Source of the DNA: Alternaria dauci
Lineage: Eukaryota > Ascomycota > Dothideomycetes > Pleosporales > Pleosporaceae
NCBI RefSeq assembly: GCF_042100115.1
Contig: NC_091280.1
Location: forward strand, 558,001-622,000
DNA: 64,000 nt
Direction: 5' to 3'
A program made the position numbers and the translations under genes. The number at the start of each line of letters is the position of its first letter. The stretch's first letter is position 1. Shown here in pieces: positions 23,052 through 33,483 of this stretch. The notes beneath the pieces are model-generated. The model had not been told where the DNA came from. It worked only from the letters and a program-made list of their open reading frames with translations, and searched no databases.

Positions 23052-23895
23052 CTACCTACCCATCCACCCACCATCAACAGTAAGCACCTCCCCACTAACA
23101 TACGCACTCGCCGCACTCCCCAGAAAAACTACCGCGCCCTTGAAATCCTCCGGCGCTCCCCACCTCCCTGCTGGAATACGACTAAGTATACTCTCCGCTC
23201 TCTTCTCATCCTTGATCAAAGCCTCATTCATATCTGTCGCAATATACCCAGGCGCAATCGCATTCACACTCACCCCCTTACTCGCCCACTCATTGCTCAG
23301 CGCCTTGGTCAGCTGTCCCACACCACCTTTACTCGCCGCATACGCCGGCACAGTAATGCCGCCCTGGAACGTGAGCAGCGAAGCCACGTTTATGATGCTT
23401 CCGCGGCGGCCTAGGGGCAGGTCTGCGGGCTGGCTGAGCATGTGTGCGCCTACGTCGCGGCAGAGTTGGAAGACGGAAGTTAGGTTTACTTGCAGCACGG
23501 CGTCCCAGTCCTCATCTGGGAATTGGTGCGCGGGATGCCGCTTCTGGATGCCGCCGCAGTTGAGCAGGATGTGTATTCTGTGGCCGTCGGAAAGGATGCT
23601 GGGGATGAGGGCGGAGATTGAGGACTTGGAGGAGAGGTCTGCGGTGTAAATTGTGGCTTTGCGGCCGAGGGACTCGATCTTTTGTTTCGTGGTTTGGTTG
23701 CTGGTGTCGCGCTGGGAAGAAGTCGTTAGTGGTTGGAGGGATTGGGAGAGCGTGGTGAAGGCGTACTTGGACGAGGAGGATGTCTGCTCCTGCTTCTGCA
23801 AGGGCAATGGCCATGGACTGGCCGATTCCTCGCGTGCCGCCTGTTACGAGGGCCGTTTGGCCCTCGAGCGAGAAGAGCTGCTGTACAGATGTCAT
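23052..23895 (-). CDS. Short-chain dehydrogenase, KduD/gluconate 5-dehydrogenase-like
   Basis: The model is complement(join(23052..23711, 23767..23895)), 262 residues with one 55-nt intron joining DILLVQ to RDTSNQ. The classical SDR pattern is complete: the nucleotide-binding TGGTRGIG (residues 18-25), LNCGG in place of NNAG, catalytic Ser154 and Tyr167-x3-Lys171 (YAASK), and the C-terminal [11 protein letters not shown]. The run [20 protein letters not shown] is typical of 2-deoxy-D-gluconate 3-dehydrogenase and gluconate 5-dehydrogenase, which act on keto-gluconates. Within this gene run it would suit reduction of 5-keto-D-gluconate to D-gluconate. That specificity is inferred; an unrelated 3-oxoacyl reductase role is less likely but cannot be excluded. 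It is convergent with the aldo/keto reductase gene, with only 230 bases between them. Confidence 0.9.
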
Positions 23896-24400
23896 ATTGG
23901 CTGTCTTGCTTGGTGTGGTTCGGAAAGCTTCAGAGAAGAATCAGAGCTGGGTTGAGGATCTCAAGGCTATTTGTGGACCTTAAAACGACAGAGGATCTGG
24001 ATAAAATCCTCAAAGAACCTAATGCGAGTCAATCAAGAAATTTGAGAGCTTGCGGCAAAAGTCGACGGCTCTTCCTGCTGCACGATGTTTGGGTAGCTCG
24101 GAACTGCCTCGGAAAGGACCAACCCCACCATCTGGGCATGCGTCGGCATCTGCTGTCCCGCCATTTCAAACGCCGAAGGTGGAATTTGTCTCCATCTGAT
24201 GCTGTACTATGAGGCAAAGCGCGCCGACTGTCTGGTGCGTAATAGCTCCCGATGCTTCGCGAGATGACCTGATTCTCCAACCTCATTCTTGTTTCCTGAC
24301 CTTGACTTTGCATCATTGGAAAGCTGAATATCGCCGTGTAACACGCCTCTAAACCTTACACATACGTTCTTGAGTTGATCCCACTACACGTAGCGACAAA
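23896..24400. promoter_or_regulatory. Divergent spacer, SDR and zinc dehydrogenase
   Basis: This 505-base spacer lies between the leftward SDR gene and the rightward zinc dehydrogenase gene, so both promoters are here. No gene and no recognisable binding site was found. Confidence 0.45.
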
Positions 24401-25717
24401 ATGTCTTCAACAGAGACGTCAGGCGCCTCAAGGCAGATTCGCGCTTCAGTACTTCACGGCGCGAAGGATTTGCGAATTGTACGCGGCAACAATACTCCCT
24501 CGGGTTTGAAGACGCTAACAAGAAGCCAGGAAAACCGCTCACTCCTCCCACCTGCCCCTACAGAGCTCCAAATTAGCATCCGCAGCACCGGTCTCTGTGG
24601 TTCGGATCTTCACTACTACAGGCACTACCGCAATGGCGACATCATTGTGCGAGAGCCAATGTCATTGGGCCACGAGTCGGCTGGTGTAGTAGTAGACGTG
24701 GGTTCAGAGGTATCAAATTTCAAAGTCGGAGACAAGGTCGCATTGGAAGTTGGACAGCCGTGTGAGAACTGCGATAGGTGTAAAGAAGGGCGGTACAACA
24801 TCTGCAAGGGCATGAAGTTCCGAAGTAGTGCAAAAGCGTTTCCGCACGCCCAGGGCACTTTACAAGACCGGATCAATCACCCGGCTGCTTGGTGCCACAA
24901 GTGAGTGTCGCGTCCAATGTGGCTGTTGGAGAAACTAACGATGAGAAGGCTACCAGAAGATATGTCTCTCGATCTAGGAGCCCTCCTCGAGCCTCTGAGC
25001 GTCGCCATTCAAGCATCGAAACGCGCACAACTAGCACCAGGTTCAACCGTCTTGGTATTTGGAGCCGGAGCTGTAGGTCTGCTGGTCGCAGCTATGGCCA
25101 AGATATCAGGTGCAGGCACAGTGGTGATAGCCGATATTGATGCTGGACGAGTACAATTCGCAGTTGACAACAAGTTCGCGCACCGCAGCTTTACAGTGCC
25201 CATGAAGCGTGGAAGCACAATAGAAGAGCAGCTGGACATCGCCAAGGAGGTAGCTGCCGAGGTCGGAAAGCTGTCAAAGGAAAGTGGTGGTGAAGTTGGC
25301 GAGGTAGATGCCGTATTTGAGTGCACCGGTGTGCCATCCTGTGTACAAGCATCGATATACGTAAGTTACGACAACACAGCTGAATTGGTTCGATACTAAC
25401 AGATCCAGGCAACACGACCAGGCGGCAAGGTTCTGCTAATTGGTATGGGTACACCCATCCAAACACTTCCCATCTCCGCAGCCGCTCTCCGCGAGGTCGA
25501 TATCCTTGGTGTGTTCAGATATGCGAATACGTACCCCACTGGTATCGAAGTCGTGTCAAAGCAGGGCGATGACTACCCTGCCTTCGCCAAATTGGTAACA
25601 CATACCTACAAGGGCTTGGAGTCGGCAGTCGAAGCGTTCGAGATGGCAGGGAAGACAAAGGATGATAATGGGAATCTAGTCATCAAGGTTGTACTTGAGA
25701 CTGGCGAGGAAAACTAG
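24401..25717 (+). CDS. Zinc-dependent dehydrogenase, sorbitol/L-idonate type
   Basis: The model is join(24401..24900, 24949..25360, 25409..25717), 406 residues, with two 48-nt introns. The first restores WCHKLPEDMSLDLGALLEP and the second restores ASIYATRPGGKVLLIG; both are family hallmarks. The protein is a medium-chain dehydrogenase: catalytic zinc ligands Cys66 (GLCGSDLHYY) and His91-Glu92 (GHESAG), and structural zinc cysteines 121, 124, 127 and 135 (CENCDRCKEGRYNIC). The NAD-binding motif is VFGAGAVGLL. The residues around the active site resemble sorbitol, xylitol and L-idonate 5-dehydrogenases. About 45 extra N-terminal residues are Ser/Thr-rich. In this cluster, oxidation of L-idonate to 5-keto-D-gluconate is a plausible role; polyol oxidation is the alternative. 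Confidence 0.92.
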
Positions 25718-26649
25718 TCCAGTCTTTAAAAGTCGATTTCGGTGTTCTTAGGTGTTGGAGCATGTAGCAACTTGAACAGAGTTATTCAGTCGAGCTCCCA
25801 TGCTTGCTTCACATGATTCGCTCGGTTCTCAATAGAACGAGATGTTCAGCCTCATGTTTTCGACTATGTGCCTTTGTCAGTGTTAGTAAACAAGTGACGT
25901 AGGCGGGGAAGCACCAAAGTACCCCAGCTTCAGACAGGTACAGTAGACTGTCGCTAACCATTCCTTTTCTTCCACAGCTACGGCAACCCCAACCTTCCCC
26001 AGCCTTGCCGTCCGCCTCCGCAGCGCCAAAGATCTTCGCATCTTAGCCTCCCAAGATTAGTGAGCGGTTTCCGATGCGAGCCATCTACTCTGCGCGGGGA
26101 AATTTTGCCCCAGGCTGCTGTGCGAAAGAGGAGATTTTCCCCATTCGTCAAAGTCCGACAATTTGTGCCTGGCGCGACGCGACTCCACGCGTTCCCCACA
26201 CTTTTCGTCAACAATGACATGCATTTCTCCACAGGATTTCCGCGTTCCGTCTCTTATCATCGCCATGTTCGTGCCGAGGACGCGATCCAAACATAGCAAT
26301 GCACTGCTCAGCGTAGGCAAGTTTGCCGCAATCCGGGGAGTACACTGGGGAAGCGTCAGGGTCGACTTCTAGACGTAGTTGTGGAATTCGCATTTCCTAG
26401 AGTTGTGTGCCTGGTGAAGAGTGTAAATGGACATGTACCAAGGGCTGAGACTGCGTCTTCGAGCTTAGCTTGGACCCTGAAAGGAGCTTTGACCAAGCAT
26501 ATCTTTGGCGACTGTAAGTCGGTGTGTTCCTGTAGGTGCTCAGTCAAACCTATATCTCTTCACTCTGGGCCTCGCTGGTTTCTTGTAGAGCTCATTCACT
26601 TGCAAACTTCTCAATTGCTCCTTTCCTTCACCCCAGCACATCCTTCACA
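25718..26649. other. Intergenic, 0.9 kb, upstream of Gfo/Idh gene
   Basis: This holds the 3' flank of the zinc dehydrogenase gene and the promoter and leader of the next gene. Open frames at 26057-26393 are short and lack family features. Confidence 0.45.
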
Positions 26650-27867
26650 ATGGCACCAGCTGTCCGCAGACTCCGCGTCGCCGTCTCTGGCCTTGGCCGC
26701 ATGGGCGCTCGCCATGCGAACCACTTCCTTCACCGCACACCCAAAGCCGAGCTCGTAGCAGCCTTCACACCAGCCGAGAATGAGATTGCGTGGGCAAAGG
26801 AGAACCTCGAGCCATGGGGCGTCAAGATCTACAGCGACTACGACGAGATGCTAAAGCACGAGGGTCTTGAGGCTGTCTGTGTAGCCACTGTCACGACAAT
26901 GCACGCCGAGCACACAATCAAGGCCATTGAGGCTGGAAAGCATGTCTTGTGCGAGAAGCCTCTCAGCACCAAGCTGGACGTAGTACGTAGATTGCTATAG
27001 CAGAAGCCAGAAGGCGTGCTCTGACAACAGTACCTAGGTCCACCAAGTCCTCGACACAGCGAAGCGCAACCCTCACGTCAAAGTCATGTGTGGCTTCTCC
27101 CGTCGCTTTGACGCTTCCTACGTCAATGCCTACAACCTGACGCTCAAGGGCGACATTGGCCGTCCCACAGTTCTACGATCACAAACCTGCGACAAGTACG
27201 TTGCGCGAGCCATCATACTCTTTGATACAAGAACACAAGCTAACACCCACTCCCCCACAGATACGACCCCTCCGGTTTCTTCGTCGCTTACGCCGAGTTC
27301 TCAGGCGGCATATTTGTCGACTGCAACATCCACGACATCGACCTCGCCCTGTGGTACTTCTCCGCCGAAAGCAAGGGCAAGACCCTCCCCGTCGTAAAGT
27401 CCGTCATGGCCGTCGGCGTCACAGCGCTCGAGCCCGACCTCGCCAAGCACGGCGACGTCGACAACGGCGTTGGCGTCGTAGAATTCCATTCCGGCCAGAT
27501 CGCATACTTTTACTCGTCGCGCATGAACGCCCCGGGCCAGCACGATATGACGGAGATTATCGGTACAAAGGGCAAGTTGGCTGTCAACTCGAATCCGATG
27601 ACGGGACTGCTGGAGAGCCACATGTCTACGGGTATCCATAGGGACATTCCGCAGAACTATTATGAGAGGTTTGAGCAGGCGTTTGTTGAGGAGGCGAGGC
27701 AGTTTACTGATGCGGTGCTCGAGGGCAAGGATGTGCCGATTGATCTGCAGAGCTCGATGGAGGCGGTCAAGATTGGTGTGGCGCTACAGGACAGTCTGAG
27801 GAGTGGGAAGAAGATCTTTTTTGACAAGCAGGGTAACAGGGTGGATGATGCGCGGGCGAAGTTGTAG
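26650..27867 (+). CDS. Gfo/Idh/MocA oxidoreductase, inositol 2-dehydrogenase-like
   Basis: The model is join(26650..26982, 27038..27195, 27261..27867), 365 residues. The two introns (55 and 65 nt) restore LDVVHQVLD and CDKYDPSGFF. The N-terminal Rossmann fold has the dinucleotide motif SGLGRMG and the family's EKP signature (CEKPLS, near residue 105). The C-terminal sheet carries the catalytic NIHDIDLALWYF. Members oxidise or reduce the hydroxyls of inositols, sugars or their acids with NAD(P). The closest look is to myo-inositol 2-dehydrogenase (IolG-like). Its place beside inositol oxygenase suggests inositol or glucuronate-derived substrates, for example inositol oxidation or the gulonate/keto-gulonate step. 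The start at 26650 is the first methionine before the fold and has an adenine-rich context (CACAATGG). Confidence 0.92.
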
Positions 27868-28280
27868 ATTGTGCAGTTGGTGACGATATACCTGATAGAC
27901 TGCCCGAACATATAGACAACTACATAGATGTAATCTCGGATCAAAAGTATTGAATGATTGTCATACCTTTTAATCACATATCACGTCCTTGAGCAACTGT
28001 CCTATGATATTGGGAAAGCATCTACACAATGCGCACTTTGAGGCAGACATAGGCAGGTACAACGTCTGTGGCATTGGTGTGGCTTGTCTTCCGTGACTTG
28101 TCCGTCATAAGATACATGTCGTCTAGCGTCTATCTACCAGTGTGCCTCCTTTTCGAATCATACCATTCCCCCATCCGTCCACATCAGTCGTTTCGTTTCG
28201 TTTCGTAGAAAGCGTAAGCCCAGCCTAGTCCAACACCGAATGCCCATTCCACCTTTTGATCTCTATACATCCATATTCGT
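27868..28280. other. Intergenic, convergent 3' flanks
   Basis: This lies between the Gfo/Idh gene (+) and the LeuRS gene (-). Nothing recognisable except a short GTTTC tandem (about 28190-28206). Confidence 0.5.
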
Positions 28281-31200
28281 CTATCGCACAGGCATGTTCT
28301 CAACGTTCTCAAAAGCAAAGCTCGGGCTGCCGGGCTCAGCAGTAGCAGCCTGCGGTGGGAGCTCCGATCGTGCATCACCCTGGCTGCCGTCCTCCTTAAT
28401 CACAGTTCCGTCCTTGCCGCCTTCTGAGACAGTGATAATCTCCACGTCAACGCACTTCTGCACCGTCTGCTTCAGACCGGGAACCATGGCGCGCAGAGTG
28501 TCGAGCTCATCGAAAGCGAGTTCGCGGTTCAGGACGACATCCTTGGGCTCACCGTTATCGAGACGTCGCTTGAGGCCGTTGATGAAAGGCATGGCTTTCT
28601 TGGATTCAGACTTGTCAATCGATTTGCTGATGGCCTTGATGTCGATCGATTCGGCGTCGCGGAGCATGTCGATGTACTTCTTCTGCCAAGCCGGCCACTC
28701 CTTTGCAGCGAAGATGATAATCTTCTTCTCCTTCTTGGGATCGAAAGTAGCGGCTTTGCCCTTTGATAGCTTCTTGATGGCGTTGCCCTCTGCTGATGTG
28801 ATGTTGGTTTGTGTTGTTCGGACAAACTCGCGGGCAGCGGTGAGGGAAGCGTTGGGCTCGGGGACCTTGGGCCAAAGCGCTTTCTGGATAGTCTCCTTGT
28901 TCTTGAGCACCTCGAGCCAGATGTACTCAGCCCAGTGAGGCGCAATAGGTGTAAGGAGGAGGGCTTGGAGTTCGACAAACTTCTTGACCAAGTCTTGGTG
29001 CATACCGATACCTGCAGCCTTGGTGGCCTCACGGTAGAAGTCGCGCGCGCTGGTGAAGTCATAGAATCCAGACTTGAGAGCTAGCTTGTAGGATGTGTTG
29101 GAGTAGTGTCCGAATGCCTCATGAACTAAGAAGTTCATCTCGTTGTCGAACATGTTGTCGAAGAGGAGACGCTCACTGCCGCTCTGTCGCTGGATAACGT
29201 CGGGGTTCTTGACCTTCGCTTCTTGTCTCTTCTGAATGTAGGCAGCCGCATCGGGAACGTAGATAGCCTCGTTCATCAAGTCTTCGCACCATTTTCGGAG
29301 TTCGAACAGCTTCAGGATGTTGCTGTTCGCGACTGTCTCTTCGAAGTTGGCGTCTGAAATCTCGTCTCCTGCGTCGGCAAGGGCAATACGTGTAGCGTCG
29401 GCACCGAACTTCTCGACCGCACCGGCGATGGTCAGGAAGTTACCAGTAGACTTGCTCATCTTGTCGCCGTTAAGGAGCAGATGTCCATTCACACGGAAAC
29501 TGCGAGGCCAGTTCTCCTTCGGGAAGATGGCGGTATGTACGTAGAGGTTGAAGGTCAGGTGGTTCTGGATGAGATCCTTACCACTGGTACGCATGTCGAG
29601 CGGGTACCAGTAGTCGAAGTGTCGTCGCATAGTCTGTAGAGTCTTGGCGGGAATGTCGGATTGGGGGAGATCAGATCGGTCGCGGAGAGCAAATACGTAA
29701 TCCCAAGCCTCGTCAGTGAGCTGTTCAGGCTTAACTCCGAGAGGACCAGGCTCCTTTCCGAACATGTCCTTGTGCAGCAGGTGGGCGAACGAGTAGTAGG
29801 CTTGGTATATGGTACTGTCTGACAGACTCTCGACCATCACACTTGGGTCCCAGGGTACTTTGGTGCCGAGACCGTAGGAACGGGCGCATGCCCAGATGCT
29901 GAGCCAGTCGACAACCCGCAGGAATTGGTTCTTCGCCTCTGGGTAATAGAGGTTGAGTTCGCCCTCGATATGTGAGCGGACCTTCTCAGCCCATTCACCG
30001 TCTCCTCCATTCGCTGCTGTGCCGTAGTTCATGTACCATTGGTCGAGTAGAGCTGCAACGCAGTCGTCACCACTTCGGCTGATTACTTTGCCATCAGGCT
30101 CGGCGTACGGGAAGGCATCTCCAGCGTCGATGAGCTGCTTGCGGACCAGCGGCTTGGCTTCTTCGACAGTCTTTCCGCTGAAGTCACCGTGGACCATCTT
30201 GCCCTTGTAGAATCCTTCCTTGTAGGCCTTCTCCTTAGCGTCGGCAAGCTTCGCAGAGTCCTTGGGTGACTGAATCTTCATCTCCTCCACCAAGTGCTTC
30301 GCCGTGAGGTTACCGTAGGAAGGGGTTTCAATGATTGGCAGGAGATTGTCAAATTTGACCCATTCCTTCTGAATACCGTAGTATTCAGCCTTCTTGGCGA
30401 GATCAAATGACGTGATGTAGTCATCTGGCGAGTCTGATGGCACACATGTGACGACAGCCGTACCCTTGGTGTCCTTGACCGTCTCCATGGGAAGAATGTA
30501 GACTTCCTTGTGGACGGAGAGAGGGGCGTTGACGACTGTACCAACAACATCCTTACCAGGGAAGGTAGCGACAATCGAGTACTCGCCCCATTTGGCGGTG
30601 GTACCTTGGTATGCCATGTTCCTTGCGGCCCTCTCACTGAGAACGTAGTATTCATTGTCGGTGATTTTGACCAAGGAGTAGTTGATCGCGGGGCCGACGA
30701 AACATGAGGTCTGGCCGTACATTGTCTCTGGGCGAAGAGTGGCTGGGACAAAGTAGCAAGAAGCACCTTCGGGGATAGCGTCGGCATGTGCCTTGGCGGA
30801 ATCTGCCCACTTTACTACCTTCATCTTGAGCGCGGTGTACTCCTGGACGGTGACGCCTTCTCCCGACTGTCTGTCGTGGTCCATGCATGCTTGGCCATCC
30901 TTTGGGCTATATACAGTGTAGCGCTTGGCAAAGATGATCTTTCCCATGGCTTTCAGGCGGCGCATCTGCCAGGCGACGAAGTTGTCGTAGTAGGGGTTGG
31001 CATCGGTGGTGACGAACTGACGTCTCCAGTCTATCCTTGCTCCGAATGCTGTGAGGTCCTTCTTGGCGAGTGGGGGGAAGAACTCGATCCAGTGGTAAGG
31101 GTCAGAGAACTTGTGAATCTCTTCAAGAGGAATGCCTTGGGCAAGCATGATCTGGAACTGGTACTTTGTCTTGACGGTCTTGGCGGCTGCCTTGCCTTTC

Positions 31201-31769
31201 TGTGCCTTGAACTTGGTGAGGTCGGTCTTCGTCTCGGCCTGTGTTGGAGCTGGCGGCTCGGATACGGAAGTGTCGACAACGTCTTCGACAGGGCAGCGTT
31301 CAAAGTTCTGTCCGAACATCTCAACCTCCCGAACCAACTTGTCTGCACATGCCTTGATGGGCATGCCGGTCACATGGTAACCTAATGGGAAGAGAGCGCG
31401 AGCGCCAGTCATCCGTCGGAAGCCTGCAGTGAACTCAACTTTACTAGCAGTGAAGCCATGGCCAGCATGCAGGGTGCCGTTCATGTACGGATACGCAAAG
31501 CAACCGAACCATTTAGGGTACTTTTCGTGAAGTTGGTCAGGTGTGGTGGTGTCGAATGGTTCTTCTTCGAGAGATGGGGCATCGGGGTTGAAGACGCCTT
31601 GCTCCTCCCATGCTTTCTGGTACTTCTTCTCTTGCGCGGTCAATGTGTCACGCTTCTCGGTGTTCTCAATCTTCAGTGTCTTTGACTCAGCCTCCTGCGG
31701 CTTGAGTTGTTCCAAGGTTGCGGCGACGGCGCTCTTTGGCGCGTCGCTGAGTTTTGTGGCCTCCGCCAT
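28281..31769 (-). CDS. CDC60: Cytosolic leucyl-tRNA synthetase
   Basis: The 1162-residue class I synthetase charges tRNA-Leu in the cytosol. The HIGH-type motif lies in PYMNGTLHAGHGFT (residues 94-107) and the KMSKS loop is intact (GDKMSKSTGNF). Between them lies the editing domain. The length and the C-terminal domain match the eukaryotic/archaeal cytosolic form, not the shorter mitochondrial enzyme. The start at 31769 (MAEATKLSD) was chosen because it is the first ATG before the conserved N-terminal helix; the in-frame sequence before it looks like leader and has no counterpart I know. The frame is uninterrupted, which is unusual among the multi-exon genes here. It is head-to-head with a small membrane-protein gene, with 291 bases between the starts. 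Confidence 0.97.
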   Translation of the reverse strand: MAEATKLSDAPKSAVAATLEQLKPQEAESKTLKIENTEKRDTLTAQEKKYQKAWEEQGVFNPDAPSLEEEPFDTTTPDQLHEKYPKWFGCFAYPYMNGTLHAGHGFTASKVEFTAGFRRMTGARALFPLGYHVTGMPIKACADKLVREVEMFGQNFERCPVEDVVDTSVSEPPAPTQAETKTDLTKFKAQKGKAAAKTVKTKYQFQIMLAQGIPLEEIHKFSDPYHWIEFFPPLAKKDLTAFGARIDWRRQFVTTDANPYYDNFVAWQMRRLKAMGKIIFAKRYTVYSPKDGQACMDHDRQSGEGVTVQEYTALKMKVVKWADSAKAHADAIPEGASCYFVPATLRPETMYGQTSCFVGPAINYSLVKITDNEYYVLSERAARNMAYQGTTAKWGEYSIVATFPGKDVVGTVVNAPLSVHKEVYILPMETVKDTKGTAVVTCVPSDSPDDYITSFDLAKKAEYYGIQKEWVKFDNLLPIIETPSYGNLTAKHLVEEMKIQSPKDSAKLADAKEKAYKEGFYKGKMVHGDFSGKTVEEAKPLVRKQLIDAGDAFPYAEPDGKVISRSGDDCVAALLDQWYMNYGTAANGGDGEWAEKVRSHIEGELNLYYPEAKNQFLRVVDWLSIWACARSYGLGTKVPWDPSVMVESLSDSTIYQAYYSFAHLLHKDMFGKEPGPLGVKPEQLTDEAWDYVFALRDRSDLPQSDIPAKTLQTMRRHFDYWYPLDMRTSGKDLIQNHLTFNLYVHTAIFPKENWPRSFRVNGHLLLNGDKMSKSTGNFLTIAGAVEKFGADATRIALADAGDEISDANFEETVANSNILKLFELRKWCEDLMNEAIYVPDAAAYIQKRQEAKVKNPDVIQRQSGSERLLFDNMFDNEMNFLVHEAFGHYSNTSYKLALKSGFYDFTSARDFYREATKAAGIGMHQDLVKKFVELQALLLTPIAPHWAEYIWLEVLKNKETIQKALWPKVPEPNASLTAAREFVRTTQTNITSAEGNAIKKLSKGKAATFDPKKEKKIIIFAAKEWPAWQKKYIDMLRDAESIDIKAISKSIDKSESKKAMPFINGLKRRLDNGEPKDVVLNRELAFDELDTLRAMVPGLKQTVQKCVDVEIITVSEGGKDGTVIKEDGSQGDARSELPPQAATAEPGSPSFAFENVENMPVR

Positions 31770-32060
31770 CACGACAATTCCAGAAAGTAAGAGAACGGTC
31801 GTAGAAGAAATTGGGAACGGTCGCGGAAACAAAAGTTTGTGGATGTGAGGGGTGTATGGAGGAGGATGGTGGCCAGTGCGGGCGTTGGCGGGTTAGTCAC
31901 AACTTTTTCGATTTCGGTGCGAGGAATTGTGGGGCTGTTTGGTCTGTGCCTCAACTGTAGAGAACGTCAGTCCAGCATCCTCGAGAAACCACGCCACGAA
32001 TCGACCAGTCGCACAAGTCGCTGCATCACCGCCGCCGTCGAATCGACAAAGCCAGCGATC

Positions 32061-32492
32061 ATGCTGCGCTTCTTCAACCGCCTCCTCGGCCGCCACCAGA
32101 ACACACTGCCACCCTTCGACTTTGCGCGCAACAAATACCCAGCCAAGAAGAAATGGCCGCCGTATCTGCGCGCCCTGACGGAAAAGCAGCAGTTCCGGTT
32201 CGAGCGCAAGTTCAAGCGCCGCATTAAGATGAAGTCGATACGGCCCGTCTGGAACAAGTGGACCAAGATAGTGCAGTGGAGTCTGATCACTTTCATCGCC
32301 GTCTATGGCGTCCTGTTCCACGACTTCCGCTACGATCCGATGAACCCAACGCCGGGCGAGCAGCCGTTCAAGGGGCTGAGGAAGAAGATGTGGGACATGC
32401 TTGGGGGGATCTATACACATACCGAAGATCAGGGTCCCACTATCCTTGCCTCTCTGGGAGAAAGTCGAGAACGGAAAGACGGTCGCGAGTAG
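32061..32492 (+). CDS. Small single-pass membrane protein, unknown
   Basis: The 143-residue protein has a basic N-terminal half (residues 25-68 hold many Lys/Arg, with KKWPPYLRALTEKQQFRFER), one predicted membrane helix (69-88, KIVQWSLITFIAVYGVLFHD) and a hydrophilic tail. The basic, aromatic N-terminus followed by one helix is reminiscent of small mitochondrial inner-membrane proteins, but I do not recognise a named family. The start at 32061 follows a GCGATC context and begins MLRFFNRLLGR, an amphipathic basic segment that could act as a mitochondrial presequence. The in-frame sequence back to 31839 was treated as leader. It probably shares a promoter with the divergent LeuRS gene. Confidence 0.75.
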   Translation: MLRFFNRLLGRHQNTLPPFDFARNKYPAKKKWPPYLRALTEKQQFRFERKFKRRIKMKSIRPVWNKWTKIVQWSLITFIAVYGVLFHDFRYDPMNPTPGEQPFKGLRKKMWDMLGGIYTHTEDQGPTILASLGESRERKDGRE

Positions 32493-32515
32493 CCTCCGGG
32501 CTGTAGTGAAGGAGA

Positions 32516-33483
32516 TTAGCTCGTGGAAATGAAGAAGAAGAATCTGTACAATAGCCCCATCTGCAACGGAACCATCAAGCGAGTTATGGTCACATCGTTG
32601 AAAAAAGGATTGGAGTGGGTGACTTGAAGTCTCTTGTGTGAACACGGGAAAGACGTACCTGAACGCAAAAGGATAGCGGGGAGGTACTCCCCGGGCGGCG
32701 CCCTCGGCGGTGCAGGTATGTGTGGTGGCCTCGGTCTTGTCGCCTGGCCAAAGTTGATCAGTTTGCTGAATCGTGTTCAGGTAACAACAAGAACTCACGT
32801 CATACACCTGGTAGTTTTCCTCCCATAACTGCTTGACCCAGCACCTCCACGGCCCATCAGCCATCATGCATACGGATTCCGAGAAATCCAGATACACATG
32901 GGCCGTGGCCCAGTGCTGGGCCCTTCCCGGGGTGTCGAACAGAAACACCAGCCAGGCCGTGAAATGAGGCGCTGACGCCTGGTGCCAGCTCTTCGTCACG
33001 TACACACAGGTGCCCGTGGCTCCCGGCGGGAGAAAGAACTCATTCCACAGCCCAAAGGCGAACTGCTCGACCACCGAGGTGCGGTCCTTACGATTACGGA
33101 GATCGTTTCGGATCCCGACCTGGTCCCCGAGGATGATGTCGGGAGCAAACAGGATCTTGCCTGGTACTCCTCTGTACAGGTTGGGTTAGCATGTATACAC
33201 CTTGCTCATGCTTGAACCTGAATGCAGCTTCCATCTGGCCCGCATCCCAGGCATACACAGCGGCTCCATGACACTCTGAGCCAAACTTCGCGCAGGCGTG
33301 GTGACTACATGAGGTCTGACAGATGGCCGTAGTAGCTGCTCTCAACACTCGAGGTATCCTGGCTCTTGGCTTTTCTTCAGTCTCAAAAAGAACTGTCTGG
33401 TTGTAGGTCGGCACAAACTTTCGTCGGGTGATTGTTTGAATATTTGTGCGAGCAGGTTTGGGCCGCTGTATCGGCGAGTTCAT
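32516..33483 (-). CDS. Unassigned multi-exon gene
   Basis: I do not recognise this protein. My model is complement(join(32516..32743, 32799..33171, 33218..33483)), 288 residues. Frame continuity supports it: the 46-nt intron (branch GCTAAC, ending GTACAG) joins GQMEAAF to RGVPGKILFAPDIIL. The 55-nt intron (GTGAGT..CCAG) follows WEENYQVYD. The central exon (FGLWNEFFLPPGATGTC, then WLVFLFDTPGRAQHW and MADGPWRCWVKQLW) is Trp-rich and clearly protein-like. The last exon is Pro-rich and ends at a stop 24 bases from the neighbouring convergent gene. A further GTACGT..GCAG intron at 32561-32658 is possible but would run the frame far into the antisense of that gene. The 5' end is uncertain: a protein-like segment at 33607-33711, ending at a GTAAGT donor, may be an upstream exon. 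Confidence 0.5.

Noticed and set aside
30786..31385. 199-codon plus-strand open frame inside the LeuRS gene
   Set aside because: Antisense shadow of a conserved gene; no start context and no motif.
31893..32515. Minus-strand open frame continuing the unassigned gene under the small membrane-protein gene
   Set aside because: It is the antisense of a better-supported coding gene, and the unassigned gene has its own stop at 32516-32518 if the last optional intron is not removed.
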